Of a stretch of 64,000 nucleotides of DNA, positions 26,717 through 42,151 are shown one piece after another. This DNA comes from Chrysomallon squamiferum (Eukaryota > Mollusca > Gastropoda > Neomphalida > Peltospiridae): contig CM022672.1 of assembly GCA_012295275.1 (NCBI GenBank), forward strand, positions 16,790,894 through 16,854,893, given 5' to 3'. Every line of letters begins with the position of its first letter. Within the stretch, counting starts at the first letter, position 1. The notes beneath the pieces were generated by a model. That model was given only the letters and a program-made list of their open reading frames with translations. It was not told where the DNA came from and did not search any database. The position numbers and the translations under genes were made by a program.

Positions 26717-29700
26717 ATGGAACTTCATAGTTTTGCATTTAGTTTGATTGTTGTGGGTAGGTATATAAAACAACCTTTTCAAATACAAACTTACTGTTCA
26801 CAAACATGGTTTTAATATCTACAAGCTTTAAACCCTAAAGAATGGTTTATTCATTATCTGCATGTGCATCCATTTTTATATTGTAAATAGTAAATTACGT
26901 TCTCTCTCTTTTAGAAGTAATAATAGTTGTTAACTTGACATTCTAATTTTTGAGAATTCTGATATGGAAAGTATTTAATAAGGTAAAAATACATTTGTAT
27001 TATACTTTCAAAAATGCTTAATATCTTATTTTAAAATATTTAATGAATTCAGGATAGTAAAACATTGCCTTTCATTTCACTTTGATATTATTTAATGCCC
27101 ATCAAGGTCCTCATGCAGAATCTTCTAAAATATGCAGCTTTTTGCAGTTTTCTTCAATGCATGTGTATTTGTGTGTGTGTGTGGATGTGTTTATGTTGAA
27201 ATCATTAATAATCATCATTAAATACAACATATTCACTTTTGTTCTATTCTTTCCAAAACTTTCTGTACAGATTTTGTATAATTTATTTGCTATTCTTTTT
27301 CAGTGTCTTATCTCTGCATTGTTTCAGGCAATAAAGGTCTGTATAAATGTTTTATTGTATCTTGGCACAGTTGCTATACAAACTTGTGTAAACAAAACAC
27401 GAACAGTCATCAGTAGCAGTGCTCTGTAACAGATGTACCAAGATTTGACTATGTCAAGTTGCATGTAAAAGATCTGCTGCAACTACTGAATAAAATAATC
27501 CAAAATCAGACTGCATAGAATGTCCTCTCTAGTACTAAATACTCAGTACCTCTTTTCTGCAGGTTTGGCATCTGTAGTTTTAACCAAATATATATATATA
27601 TATATATATTTAATTATTATAATTATATCATCTCATACAAGTGTACTGAGCATTTGCAGTGCGTCCAGTAGAATACTTAAGGTGTGGCAAATATGGAACA
27701 TGGCCTGTGCACTGCTTGAAGGGGGTACACCCTTGAGCAATTTCTGTTAAATTGTGCTGGTATTTTTGAGCTGATTTTATGGTAAAGTTATCTGAAAAGG
27801 TGGATGTCAGATGTTTGAAAAGAGTGCAGTTTGGTAGATAAACCCCTGAGTGGGTCCTGGGACATAGATTTGCAGATAAGGAGGCTGACAATATAGTAAA
27901 GAAACATGGTGAAAGACAACATGTTAGAGTTATTGTTAATATAAACCCCCCGAAAAACTGATTGTGTTCATTAATGAAAGTACACAAATGTATTGATTAA
28001 ACTCAACTTTTTTTCTTTTTTTCAATTTATTTATTTTTTTTAAATTACTATTTTAAATGGCATTCATCCTGTTTTTTTAATTTTTATTATTGAATTCTTC
28101 AGCAGGTTCCTACTTGAAATTTGTTAAATGTGATTTGATTTGATTATTTCTTTTAGTTTATTATTATTATCATTATTATTTTTATAATAGTATTTAAATC
28201 TTTTTTTCTTTTTCTTTCTTTTCTGTTGTGTAATAAATAATAATGAACTTCCCTTTTTTCTAACAGGCTGTAATATTACTTGCCAGTCTAATGATACTAC
28301 CTGCCATTTTGAACTGAAAGATGTACACAACAGTACAAATTGTACTTGGACATTGTATCGACACAATGGATCAGTCACCACACTGTTTTTCAAAAACATG
28401 GTCTTAAATGAAAATGACCTAGTTTCAGTTTATGATGGACCCATTACACCTAGTAACTTGGTGGCTTCTTTCAACAGTCCTAAAGGTAATCTTTTTATTT
28501 ATCAACAGATCAGTAGTCTTCATACAGACATACTAAACACAGACATTCACACATTTCTGCATAAATGTAGAGTAAATGCAGGAAAGGACCCATTTTTTTT
28601 TTCATAAACTTTTATAAAATAATCAGAAGATATTCTTAGTTACTAAGACAGTTAATATAATAAAAGAAACTACACTGTTTTATTTATTATTATTTTTAAT
28701 CTTAGAATATTTATAAATAAATTAATAGGCATATGATAGTGGTAAAATGAATAGGAGAATATTTGATAAATAATCTGCAGAATGTCTTTATGAGAACTAG
28801 TATATAAAACCATACTGGCAAACTATCTTTGTTTTATCTCAGTAGGTTGTTCTGAATTAACAATATTACAGGATATTTAATAGCTTTTTATTAAACCCAG
28901 TTCACAGATAATCTGTAGACGATCCTGGTTTTATTATAACCAAAATGCATAAATGTAAATATAATACTTTAAAATATGTACCATCTCAAGTTAAATGAAT
29001 GTTACAGGAATTGCTAAAAAAAAAAAAAAAAATGACATTCCTCAATTTTTTAGTGTTTGTTTTTCAGATCCATTTGTTGGAGTGATGTTTCAGAATATTA
29101 CTACTATTTTCTTGGTACTTGGTAAAAAGGATGTTGATGCACCAACTCTCAGAGTTGATTTTAAAATTTCAGGTAAGGCAGTTTGAAAATTATCAGATCT
29201 GTGATAGTTGTGCAATTAAATACCATAAAAAAAGAAGAAAAAAAAAGGTTATTTAAAATATATACAAAATCATAACACAAGGGAATATTTTGAATATTTT
29301 AATACGTTAGTAATTTTTTCCATGCTCATTAATTAGTATGTGTGTATTTTATCCCTGAGTAAGCCTGTTTTCAAGATGGTTTAATTGTGTACATGCATTT
29401 GTTCCAGTGACATGATTTTTGAAAAAGCATTTACTTAGCAAATGTAGAAGATATTCTAGTACATAAGCCCATACTAAAGTCCTTATCCGAGATATGCACC
29501 TCTAAAAGTATTGTTGTGTATTTATCCTAATAAGTATATTAAGATAATTTTCCATCTGTACCTCTCTGACACCTTTTGTGTTCTCTTTCTCAAATCTTTA
29601 TTTATTTAATTTATTTTGTTAATTTTCTGAATAGATGATTGCCAGATGGAATTTGACTCCAAGTTTCTAACCCAGATAATGTCTCCCGTGTATCATCCAG

Positions 29701-32700
29701 CTCGGGGTCATGTGCATTGTACATACAAGCTGAATGGAACAGGAGACGGAAGTAATGTTTTAGCATTGTCATTTACAAAGTTTGCAGTTTCCGATGGATA
29801 TGTGACTGTTAATGGTACAAACCATACAGGTAAGCTGTATTGTAATTGTTCCTGCATTGGTGTTATTTTAGGATTATTTTTAACTCCATTTTAGGTAACT
29901 TTAAAGTCTACAAGAAGGTTCTCAAAAGTGAATTTCTATTTGGGAAATACAAGGTTGATTCCTAACTGTAACTGTAGATCTATTTGCAGTGGTATTTAGT
30001 CAGTTTCAATAGACACATTCATAGTAATTATCACAAATAGAACTACACATGAAAATAATTACAGAGTGTGGGGAACAAATATTTGTAAAAGGACAAAAGT
30101 CCATGAAATCATAAATGTATACATTAACCTTAAAATTTTACCAAAACATTAAACATTAGTACACATAACAGCTATATTAGATAGTAATATAATAACGTAA
30201 GAACAATATATAAACATAAAATCTATGAAACACATGTCAAACAATATATGTAAAGAAAATTATAGATTAGGTTGGATGAAGTTTATTAAATTATGGTTCT
30301 TACGGCTGCAGTTGTAAAATGATGGCAAGTAGGTTGAGAAAGGAATTGCAATTATCATAGTATGGGACTCAGAATAACTTTATAATAAGGTTTCAAGTGG
30401 GATGTGGCTGTGAATTTAATTTTTATGATTTTTTTACAAATTTAATCCAGAGTAACTGAAATCTGGAAACTGAGGTCTTTAAAACTGAGAGTCAGCAATA
30501 TATGAATACAGTTTTGTCAGTCATCTTCAGAACTGAATTATTGCTATATATAATTATCTTCCACTACTGCAAAAGCTTCTAAAATTAAAATAAATAAATA
30601 AATAAAAAATAATAAAAAATATATATGTAAATTTATAATATTTTAAGAATAACATTATGGCATTATTAATTATTAATGAATATGTATAACATGTAACATA
30701 GTGATATCTGTGTAAAATAATGACAGTGACAAATATTATATTATTACATTATTCTACTGTGTATACTGTGTAAAATAAAAATCTGTGTCTAAAGTGTCAT
30801 TTTAAATAATCATACTAAAATAGGTATATAGCATGTGTATAATAAATATCAGAATTAGATATTGACCAGTTTAATATACAATAACTGTTTATTTTTAAAT
30901 TGTAGTTGGTTAGTAACAATCTAAATACATTATGGAATAAAGTACCCAATAGGATTATAAATATAAAAGATTCAAATATGCAATAACAAATTGTTCCTTT
31001 ATATTTTTATTATTGTAATTACAGTAACATTTTACAGTTTGGTGGTAAGCATTTACCATATCGGAAAAATAAAAAAATTATAAAAATTTATCCTATTTCT
31101 TCCCATACTCTACTTCTCTACTGTAACTGTTGTTCTTTTACTCTATCTTTCTTTTCAAACCTTTGGCTCAGTTTGTTTTATAACTTTTTTTTGTACATTA
31201 TGTACTGTTATATCTTACAGCTACAATATATCTTATATATAGATATATATATATATATGTATGATTCCAAATTAAAAAAATAATAGTTGTAATAACAAAT
31301 AAATAACAAAAATCACCAGACAGCTTTTTAGCAGTCGTGTTTTGTTTTATGCTGATCTTGGGACCACAAAATCACTGGGTAGCTAAAGGACACAAGATTA
31401 TTGTATGCCAAGAACTCAATGGTAATACTGTGACAACAGCTGACATGTTGCCAAGCTGGTGAAAAATAAACCCTGTGAGAACACTTTTTCTCAGGTTTTC
31501 TTAATATTGATTCTACCACAAGCAACAAGTTGTCTTATATACAGTCACCAACTTATCTGTTTTAAAATATAATCATTAATTACCAAAAATCTATTGTTTA
31601 CAAGTGATCAGGATCACTTCTGATACGATATGATATTTCATCCACCAGATACTCCAAGAACGAGAGAAATTTGATCACAGATGTGATTACATTTTTAAAA
31701 ATCACAAAGGAACAAAAACTTCTGAAAATCCACAATGTTTCCACAAAATATCAATTTTACTGGAAATGTAAAAATTCTTGGAATGTTTCAGTATTACATA
31801 TGAAACAATCTGTTAAATTTAATCTTATGTTTATGAAAGATCTGAAACTTAATTCAGTAAAAAGTATCAGTTGACAAATGTTTAAATTTAATTGTTACAC
31901 TGTCCTGTTAGATAAAATGTTTGCTGCTGCAAGAATATTTTCACCTTTCTGAAGGACTGTAATCACTTGGATTAATTTCATGAGTCAGTAAAGCAAATAT
32001 GTCAATCAGTGTATAGCTTACTCATTTTTTATGCTTCTGGTCAATGAAACAAACTTGAGCCTTTTGGAAGAAGTGCACTGAATTTTGTTATAGACTGTAT
32101 TTTACCCAGGACCAGGTCCATGTTCATGAATAAGCCCACTTCAGTTTTTTATATGTTTAAAAAAACTGAGCCCATTTCCATGAATTAGCCCATTTTCCCA
32201 TAAATCATAATAAATAAATTAATTAAAATAACAGTAATAATGTTTAAAAATAAAACCTCCCCCAACTAAATTAAATAAATAAATAAGAAACGAAGAAAAA
32301 ATGAAGAAAGAAACATCAAATCTTAGTGCAGAATATGTTCAATTAGAGACATCCAAAGTAACATAATAAAATATTGTTACACAATTGTTATCCCTACATC
32401 TAAACAATGAATATATATGGCAGTTTTTTCATCGTGTCTTTTTATGTATTTTTGTGGTTGTTGTTTTGTTGTTTTGTTGGGGGTTTTTGTTCTGTTTATT
32501 TAATTGTTATCTTGCACTGAACTGAATATATGTTATTGATTATCTTCAGTAAGTACATCATTAAGTCTGATACCTTGCTTCTCATCATTAAAGGTATTTT
32601 ACCTGGGGTGGTGGCAGATTTTCTTTTTGCTATTATAATTATTATGTTGTTTTTTTTTTTGCCTGTGATATTTCAGTTTCTAAATCAGTTATCTTAATGC

Positions 32701-35700
32701 CACTTGTACTTAACTTTTATCAGTAAATCAGGTTACCTGGAACAAATGATTAATATTTCACATTTGAAGCATGCCAGTAGTTAACATGGGTACAGTTTGT
32801 GTATAAAGATCATGATACTGGTTCAACTAACCACATGAAAGTCTAGCTGTCATTTCACAAATATCAAATGAATATTCAGTTCATGAATTATGTATATTTT
32901 AAAACATGTATGAAAACTAATACTAAATCCTAGTACTGATTTAATTTATTTTTATTATCTAGAAAATTAATATTGTTTATTTATTGTTTGTGCAAAATGT
33001 TATAAACACATTGGTATTTGTTATTTTTGAAGATTTAACTAACTGTGTTTAATTAATTTGGGTAGCATTTAGATCAGTTAGTATTTTAAACAGAGTTAGT
33101 TTAATTAAGATACTGTGTTAAATCTGTAGTTTTAAATCTGAAACCACTGAAATTTTATGATAAATGTTAACTGTCTTTTTCCAACACACACACACACACT
33201 TGTCAACTGGACTTTTCTGTTATTATGTGTGTATTCTGAAAAGGATTTCTATGAGCACCTTACATGGGAAACACATAAATGAAATAACTTAATAATCATA
33301 CTGAGTAACATTGATCATTTAATCAATCCTGTCACAAACCTGGCCTCTAACATGTTATATTAAAGTTCTTTTGCTTTTTGTTCATTACACAATTCCGACA
33401 TCAAATGTGTAAATTATATGATATATATATATATTTTTTTTTTTTATATTATGCTGAATATCAGTTTGGCTGACACATATTTTGTCTTGCATGTCTGATA
33501 TGTATCAGTAATAATATTAAAGCAAGCAAACAAATGTAAAATGTAAATAAATACATTGATAAAGTTAATCCATTATAACTAATATCATTGTATTTTTATT
33601 TGAATATTGTTTTAAAACTGAATAGGAAAATATTAAATATTATGCAAGAACAACAACAACAAAAATGCAACAGCCATTTAGAAATTTTCTGGGATGTGTC
33701 CTTTAGTTTCTGTTAAAGCATGCTGCTATTCACAAACTTTTTTTTTCAATATTTAATTCAGTTTTTGCTACATTTACAGTTTCTACCAATGTTTCTTTTA
33801 ACCTTCTGTATTAGATACATAAATAACAGATATATCATACTTCCCAAATGTCTTCTCAGATATTTTTGGTTGATTTTCAGAATAGTCACATATAATTGCT
33901 TTTCCTTCTGCTTGTGTTGAAGAAACTGGTTCACTGAACACTGCATCAGTCCGATCACTGCAAGAAGTAGGAACATCACTGATGGGACTCACCCGTGATT
34001 GTCTCTTCCTATGACTGGGTTTTCTCCGTTTCTCTTTTGAAAAACCTCTTGTTTCTAATTGAGTATAACTAATTTGATTGTCTCTCTCTATCGCAGCACT
34101 ATTCCCTGATAATATATCTACATTGTCCGTTTGTGTTGTGCTATTAACAAAGACCTTTGCATATTGTTTTGGCATCTGGACATTTTCTGATATGTCTAAA
34201 CTTGTTTCAGGGATATTTTCGTCAACTGTTGGTTCATAGTTTTTTACTGTGGGGTTCATTTTGTCTATATGTTTTTGTGGAGTTCTTTTCTTGTGCATCT
34301 GATTTCCAGAAGGAAGCTGTGTCTCATAAGCATGAACATCATCAAATCTTCCTGTCTGTACCAGATTTTTTCTACTCAATATAGCTGAACCTTTAGAGTA
34401 ACTTGTTTGCAGGGAATCAAGTTCAAGAAAATATCTTTCTTCTTGTATCATTGTCTTCTGTTTGATATCAAAATGCTTAACAAATTTTGGTTTTCCACTA
34501 CATTTCTTCATGAATGAAAATACTGAATTTTCTATGAAAAGAATTACTGAAAGTCTCTGCATTTGCCACTGTGTGTGTTTGTTCGATGATATGATAGCAC
34601 ATGTTTGTGACATCATGGCAATGAGGGCATTGATCATCAAAATGTAAGTCAGAAGGGCAAAGACTACAAAAAGACCGACGGCCAACCAAGGCTCACTTGC
34701 TTCATTCAGCACAGAAATATCAGACAAACCCAGCATCAGGTTAAATAAAGTTAACAAAGCCATCTGAAAACTCTGAAAATTCTCAGAACTGTTACAGTTA
34801 TCAGAATTGTTACATTGTATGTTAGTTGGAACAAAGAGCATGTAAATCATTGCTGTAAATGACAAAAGTTCAAGCAGGATAATGATAGAAAAACGAATCA
34901 GATCACTGAATAAAACTTTTTGCATCATCACAGTGAAAAAACTGAATTTTTTAAAAGCTCTAAGGAAAAATGTGACGAACCACCATCCAATAAGGACTGA
35001 AAGGATAAGAAAATAGTTGTAACCAGGTTGGATCAAGTACCAAGCAGCATCAGCTAATGTTGCTAAAGAAAACAGAACCAGCAGAAGACGGTAGGTTCCA
35101 TTATGATGGATCTTAGTGAGATTCCAGTATTGTCTTTCACAAAGATTTTTTACTTCTATCAGCAAATATAACAGAGGAATAATAAAATTTAAGTAACTGA
35201 CAGCACAGACACAGATTTTTTCAATTTGTGACATTTGTGAAGGACTTTGATTTCCCATTGATGTCAAATATGTACGTAACTTAGTTCTCGTAATGGCATA
35301 CCATGTAATTCCAATCATATATATGACATGGAAAATTGCCCATGAATAATAATACCACTTGTATCGAGACCATTTGTCCTTTATAATGTTTTTGATGACC
35401 AAAAAATGCAGAAATGCAAATGCTTGTTCAACTTGTAATTTACTTATTCTTTCAAGGACTCCTTGAATTTCTTTCACCTCGTTTAACAGATTGAATCTAG
35501 TTCTGTTTTTATTGATTTCTTTATTATGTAAGTCACTGTTCACATTTTGTTGAAAAGGTTTGGATGTAGTCTTTTTTTCATGATTATTCTTATGCCAATA
35601 TTGCATTGCAACACTGTCTATTTCAGTTACATCATACAGTTTGATGTCAAATAAGCCATCATGTCTGTCAAGTCTGCAGTAAACGTCTTCTAAATTCAGA

Positions 35701-38700
35701 ATGTAGTTAAATATTTCCGTTTGACCTAGTTTTCCTGCCAGTTGTAATGGAGTTAGTTTTTCATAATTTGGGTAAAACCAGACAGCAACTGGATCAGTTT
35801 CTTCATAGACAAAGTTTTCTAATGCTTCAATTTTTTCACATGATCGTTTGGCTAGTTTGCTGTTAATCGTTCCCATTATGTCAATAACCATTTCTTGTTG
35901 ATCAGGATGGAGAGAAGAATATTTCACAAGAGAATGGAAAACCGTATCACCATAGCTATTCTGAAGTGCCATTTTAGCACCATAATTAATGAGTTCCTCC
36001 ACAATATCATTGTTAAAAGTCATGGCTGCCACAGAAAGAGGAAGTTCTCCCATCATAATTGTGTAAATAAAGCGACTGCCAGTGGCAGGAATGCTCAGCA
36101 GATGGCGCTTTTCTGGATTTCTAACCATAACTTCAACTGCATCATAATTTTGTTTGGTAATTGCAATGTGAAGAGCTGTCTGGCCTTCATACACACCAGT
36201 TCTTGTCATTGTTAGAAGACTGGGACAGAGAGAAACAAGTTTTTCAACTATAATGCCATCATCATGATATTTAGTTGCCAGATGGAGTAAGGTTTCGTCC
36301 TCTTCACGATATTTATCCAACATTTCTTTACCACCACTCCTCCTTTCAAGCTCTTCAAGCTGTTCATTTGTTTCATCATTTCTACATAGAATTATGTTTT
36401 CTGCAAGCTTTTTCATGAAATCCTTTGTTATGACACCAGAATACATTTTTCTTTTGTTTTGTGTTGATGTATTGTATTCTTATTAAAGTAGAAACAACTT
36501 ACAATGAATTCAGATTTGTTTTAAAAAAACATAATGTATCCTGACATTTAGCTTTGTCACCAGTGTTTTGAAAAGTGTTTTTTAACTTAATGTTTAAACT
36601 TTTTTCAGTCAGTTTTTTATTTCTTCATAAAGCATATTCTTAGCAGTTTAGATTATACCTGAATTTTATTTGTTCTTTCCAAACATGTAAATGTTAAGTC
36701 AGAACATTGTATCTGAACCAACAGATTGTCAGATCTAAAACTTCTTTATTTTCCATGAAATAATAAGTTGTTTTTTTTGACCTTTCATAAAATCTTGGTG
36801 GATGTTTTTTGTCTAAACTTTTATATACATTTATTTTATTAAATTTTATTTTATTTTAATATTATTATTATTTTTTATTATTATTATTGGTTCTGATTAG
36901 TTACTTGCAGAATTTATCAGATGATAACTCTTTTTGGAATATCTGAAAAAACAAATGAAAACAAATATTAATTTGGCTTTATTACCATCCACAGTGAGAA
37001 CATACACAATTAAAAGTAACAGATTTTTAGATGATCCTTCGCAGTGACAAATATATTTAGCTTAATGGCAGACAGTACATCTGTACTAAAGAATATTGGT
37101 AGGAACTGAAATTCATAAAAGAAAAAAAAAAGACTAAAATTTGAATACTGATAGCTTTTTGTATAAATAATCATTACCGAGGTATCATTCATATATTTCT
37201 CAATCCTTTCATGTGGTTAATGTTTCAAAAATGTGTGTATGCATGAGCACACACATACACAGTACAATGCCAAATTTGCTAGCAGCAGTAACAATTTATT
37301 ATTAAATTTTTATTTATATGTAACTTGCTCCGTCCTACACTAAATGTGTGCATCATTAATACATTTAAATAATAGATCAACATCTGTTCATTTCATTAAT
37401 TAATAATGATATTTTCTTTTCAATTGGACATATAATTAACACGAATGTGCACTCAAAAGCATAAGGGCTGCATGAATTAATTTAGGCTGATTCTTGGCCA
37501 GACAGATATACAAATATAGCTACTGTTTTCCAACATGTTCAAATTATACTGAATAAAAAAATCTTAGATTTGTCTTCAACAGTCGCTTTGAAGTAGTATA
37601 TGATCATTTCCATTTGGAATGCCGTTTTGATTGTTTCCCATCTCACATTATGACTTATATGTTTGTTTTTACCATCAGCCACATGTGGACAACAAAACTG
37701 TTTAAAATCCTTTTTTTTTATTGTTACTGCTGCAACATGGATTTTGTCTTTAACATAAAATTACAGAACTGATACTTAATAAATGTTACTGTACATGTCA
37801 TCAGTGATTAATTCAAGAGAATAAATTTATTATTTTCCTATTTATCCTACTGACATAAAAGTATCAAATTTTCACTTATATGTTATCAGTAAGTATATTT
37901 CACACCTGTTAGCCATAGCAATAAAATGTACAAAGGTGTCATGACACCAATATTCATTTATCTGATATGAAGAAATAAATTTCAAATAACAATCATAAGC
38001 ATGTATTCCTTACCACAAATTATAAAAAGAAATGGAAAAAAAATGAAATTTTAGAAATAACTATGTGCAAACTAAATTGAAAATACATGTTTTTATAATA
38101 ATATTAAGAGAAAATACATTTTAAATGTGTCTCAATACATTAAGTAATATCTGTGCAGAAAGTTATTAAAAATATACTCACATGTTAATTACTGAACACA
38201 ATAAAAAAAACAAGGAGAATGAAAAACCATTTGTACTTACTCGATGTAGAAGTTTCGGTTTTGTATACAAAACAACAACATTGATTTTACTCTACACTTT
38301 AATCTGCTCCTTGGCAACATGCCTGTACGTCAGTGGAAGTAGACTTGAAGATAACTTAATGGCCAAACACAATTACCAAGAAAGGTGCGTATCATACTGC
38401 TTCAATATGCATGACATTATTGATTACAATTACTTGATTTTGCTGATCAAGCCAATACTGACAACCTTACAGAAGCTGTTAATACACTGTGAAGAATATG
38501 TTTATTACTTAGTTGATATTAATTATTGAATCATGTCTGATGAGGATTTATCATCTACCTTTTTGATATTTTATATAACAGTATGAATATATACAATTTT
38601 ATTTGCACATTTATTTTCTTATCAAGTTTTCTTTGGCAGTGTGTCATTTTTTTTTTTTTCCAAGAGTTTAAATTTTTTATTAATGTGTGCAACTCAGATA

Positions 38701-39899
38701 AGACTTACCTGTGATTTACAGGTCTCTTTAACACCATGCATTACAGAGAAGTTGTAATCTTGCACCATTATATGTTTCTACATAGTCTTATAGATGGTTA
38801 CTTCATACTTTTCATATTTAAGTGCATCCTTAATGATACAAACTAATGGTGTAAATATATTTTGTGCTTTTGTTTATAGTAGTTTTATATGAAACAAAAA
38901 TATGAATTTGTTGCTTATGAAAGTTTTCTTTGCCACTGTGGGAGATGGTCAAATTCATTTTGATGCAAGAGACCTGAAAAAACAACACACGAAAAATTAT
39001 CTCATCCAAACTGAGTTCACAAACAATAAAAACAACAAAGAAACACATTTTAAGTAGTTTTAGGTTGATAGTTAAAAGTGGAAATTTGCTTTTTAATTAA
39101 TAACTGCTATTTTAACATAATTGCAAAAATCATAACATTTTATCTTCTCCAGTGGTGTTGTAAAGTTTCAGATATAGAGAAAGATCAAATATTTTTCTGT
39201 CTACACTAAAAAAACCTAATCAATCCCACAGATTACACTGATATTACAGAGCAGCCATGAATAACCTGTAACTGGACTCTTTAATCTATTATTCTCTTGT
39301 TATTAACAAAGAGTGGTAAACAAAATGTTCATTTCATTCTCTTGAAACCTGTCATAGGATAATATTGTTTATGGTAAATATTAATATCTTTCATTGTTGT
39401 TGTTGTTTGTTTATTTTTATTTTTATTTATTAAATTTATTCATTTATTCTTATTTATTTTTGTATTATTATTTGTTATTAGTTTATTTATAGGTGATTTT
39501 TTATCTGATTTAATTTAATTTTATAATAATTAATACATTTTATTTCTTTTAACTGGCAGTTTATATATATATATATATGCTTACATGGTAGATGTATCTT
39601 ACATGTGTGTTTTATCAATTTTCTTTTTAATCTGTAATCATTAAACAATGACAACATAATAGATTTCTATAAATGTGGTCCCCAGTGTAAAATTTCAAAA
39701 TTAAATTTATACCTCTACTTCTGCCTCCTTCAGTATTCATTAAGTATTATGCAAACATTTATAGAAATGAAATAGAATTGTATGGTTTATAATAATCAGT
39801 TTCAAAATGATATTTTATTTATATTAAAAAGTAACAGAATTATCATATTTACATAGAAATTAGTATAAAGAAAGTTTTAATATTATTTCTGTTTCATCC

Positions 39900-39931
<32 letters not shown>

Positions 39932-40288
39932 TTTTTTATTATTATTATAATTATTTGTTAATATAAATTTAAACTTTTAATATTACTTCTAAGTTGATCA
40001 GTAAGTATTTAACATTAAAGTTTCCTTTAAGTTTTAACTTCTTCAGAACACCAAATTGTTGGAGGTCAAAACATATTAATGAAATTTGTCTGCCATTAAA
40101 GTGTTTCTGATTATTTTGTAGCAAAAATTATAAATAATTTTTCAGGTTCCAGCTTACCAAGTGATTACATTTCAAATACTAATGATAGCGTAATTGAAAT
40201 AGATATCATCTTCCGAAATTCATCACAGAAAAACTCTTTTGAAGCATTCTACACATTTGTATCAAAAGGTTTGTTATTTTTTGTCTTG

Positions 40289-40345
<57 letters not shown>

Positions 40346-42076
40346 GTCATCATTATCATTATTATTATTATTATAATTATTATCATTATCATTATTAGTA
40401 TTTTTGTTATCGTCATCATTATTATTATTATTAATTTATAATTATGTAAATAAAGTCCTTCTGATTTTCCTTCTTGTCTATTGTTTTTCTTTTCCTTTAT
40501 TTTTTTTCTTACATTATCCTCCTTTCTTTTCTTCAGTGGCATATTTTCCTGTTTATGTAATAATCTATATAGACAGAGATATACACACCATTTTTACGTG
40601 TTTTTACAATCGTTGTTTTCATGGTTTTGTGTTATAGTGTCTTCAAAGAAACAACTCGGCAAAGACACACACAAAGTAATCAGACAAAATGAAATCATTT
40701 CTCCTCTTGAAGAGTACCGTTTCATTTTTGAAAACAAAAACAATGGAACGACCACCATCAAGGTGAACATCTCCGAAATCACAGTTACCCCAGGAACGGT
40801 TAATGTGATTGTCACTGATGGAGGATCCATTAGCAGCCGTGTTCTTTTGGACACTGAACATCATACTTCGAGCATAAAAGGTTAAAAAAAGAAAAATGCA
40901 CGCTCATTCACAAATATTCACAAGTTAAAAAAAGAAAAATGCACGCTCATTCACAAATATTCACAAGTTAAAAAAAGAAAAATGCACGCTCATTCACAAA
41001 TAATCACATGAACATACTATACTATACTTAGACAATTGCTCATGCATATATTTTCACACAATTACCAAAACTTACACAAACACATACACCAGGAAAATGT
41101 TTGGATTGGTTTTTAATGTATAGTACATATTTTAATAAACAACATGATAATTTTAGAAAACATAATGCACAATATTTAAAAGAAACACTGATAGTTAGCC
41201 ATTTATGTGTTGTTCACAACAAGGATAGGTTGAAATGGGGTTTAGGGTTATTTTTTCTAATTTTAGGTTAATTAACTGAAGAAAATATTTATATATTTGT
41301 GTGCGAGTATGTATCAGAGATAACCTGTAAATGTATAAAACGTAATTTTAGACTGATTTAGGTTCCGGCTGACACTTCCTTTTAAATACATGAAAACAAC
41401 TTACAACACAGTTTGAACAACATTTTACATGACAGAAATAAGCAAAGAAGCATTTTGAAAAATAACTTCCCATGCATTTTGCTTCAATTAAATTGTATTA
41501 TCATTTTTGCAGATAAGCTGGTTATAACTAGTGGCAGAATGGTAACGATTCAGATTATTAATGGATACAAGTTGTCACATATAAACTATAGTATTATACT
41601 GGAAAGCGAAGGTAAGATTTATTTGGAGGGGTTTTATTGGGTCTTGAGATTTTACTTGATCATTGTATCAAAGAAAAGGTCATATCCATTATAGAATATT
41701 CTTTCATTGTTTTTTTTGGTTTTTTTAAATCCTTCTGCAGCTAGACTCATTTTATTAAATAATTTTTGATGAAATTATGCCCTGAGTTAATTAATGATAT
41801 TGCTTTATCATATTCAGCAATTATCTTTAATAAATGCCTTATAAGATAGTTAAAAGCATTATGAACATAAGAATTTTGGAAATGTAAAACATATTACTCA
41901 TTCCAGATATGTGAGGGAGTGTGTGTGTCTGAGTGGGTGATTAGCATTTTCAAGTTCTGACAACTAACTTTATTAATTTTTGATTAATTATTGCATAAAG
42001 CATCTCTTGCTTTATTTTAATTTATATATAATTTAATTTGTTATAAGTTTCATTGATTTTTTTTTTCATCACAAAT

Positions 42077-42151
<75 letters not shown>

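Noticed and set aside
27520-27600. Alternative exon 2 of the CUB/LDLa gene after TTCTGCAG
   Set aside because: Phase fits but the frame runs into a TA microsatellite without a donor; the 27304-27336 exon is better.
38182-38529. 115-codon plus-strand frame with a hydrophobic stretch
   Set aside because: No domain, no splice partners in phase and no composition shift; chance frame in intron 5.
40249-40542. Ile-rich 97-codon minus-strand frame
   Set aside because: Microsatellite translation.
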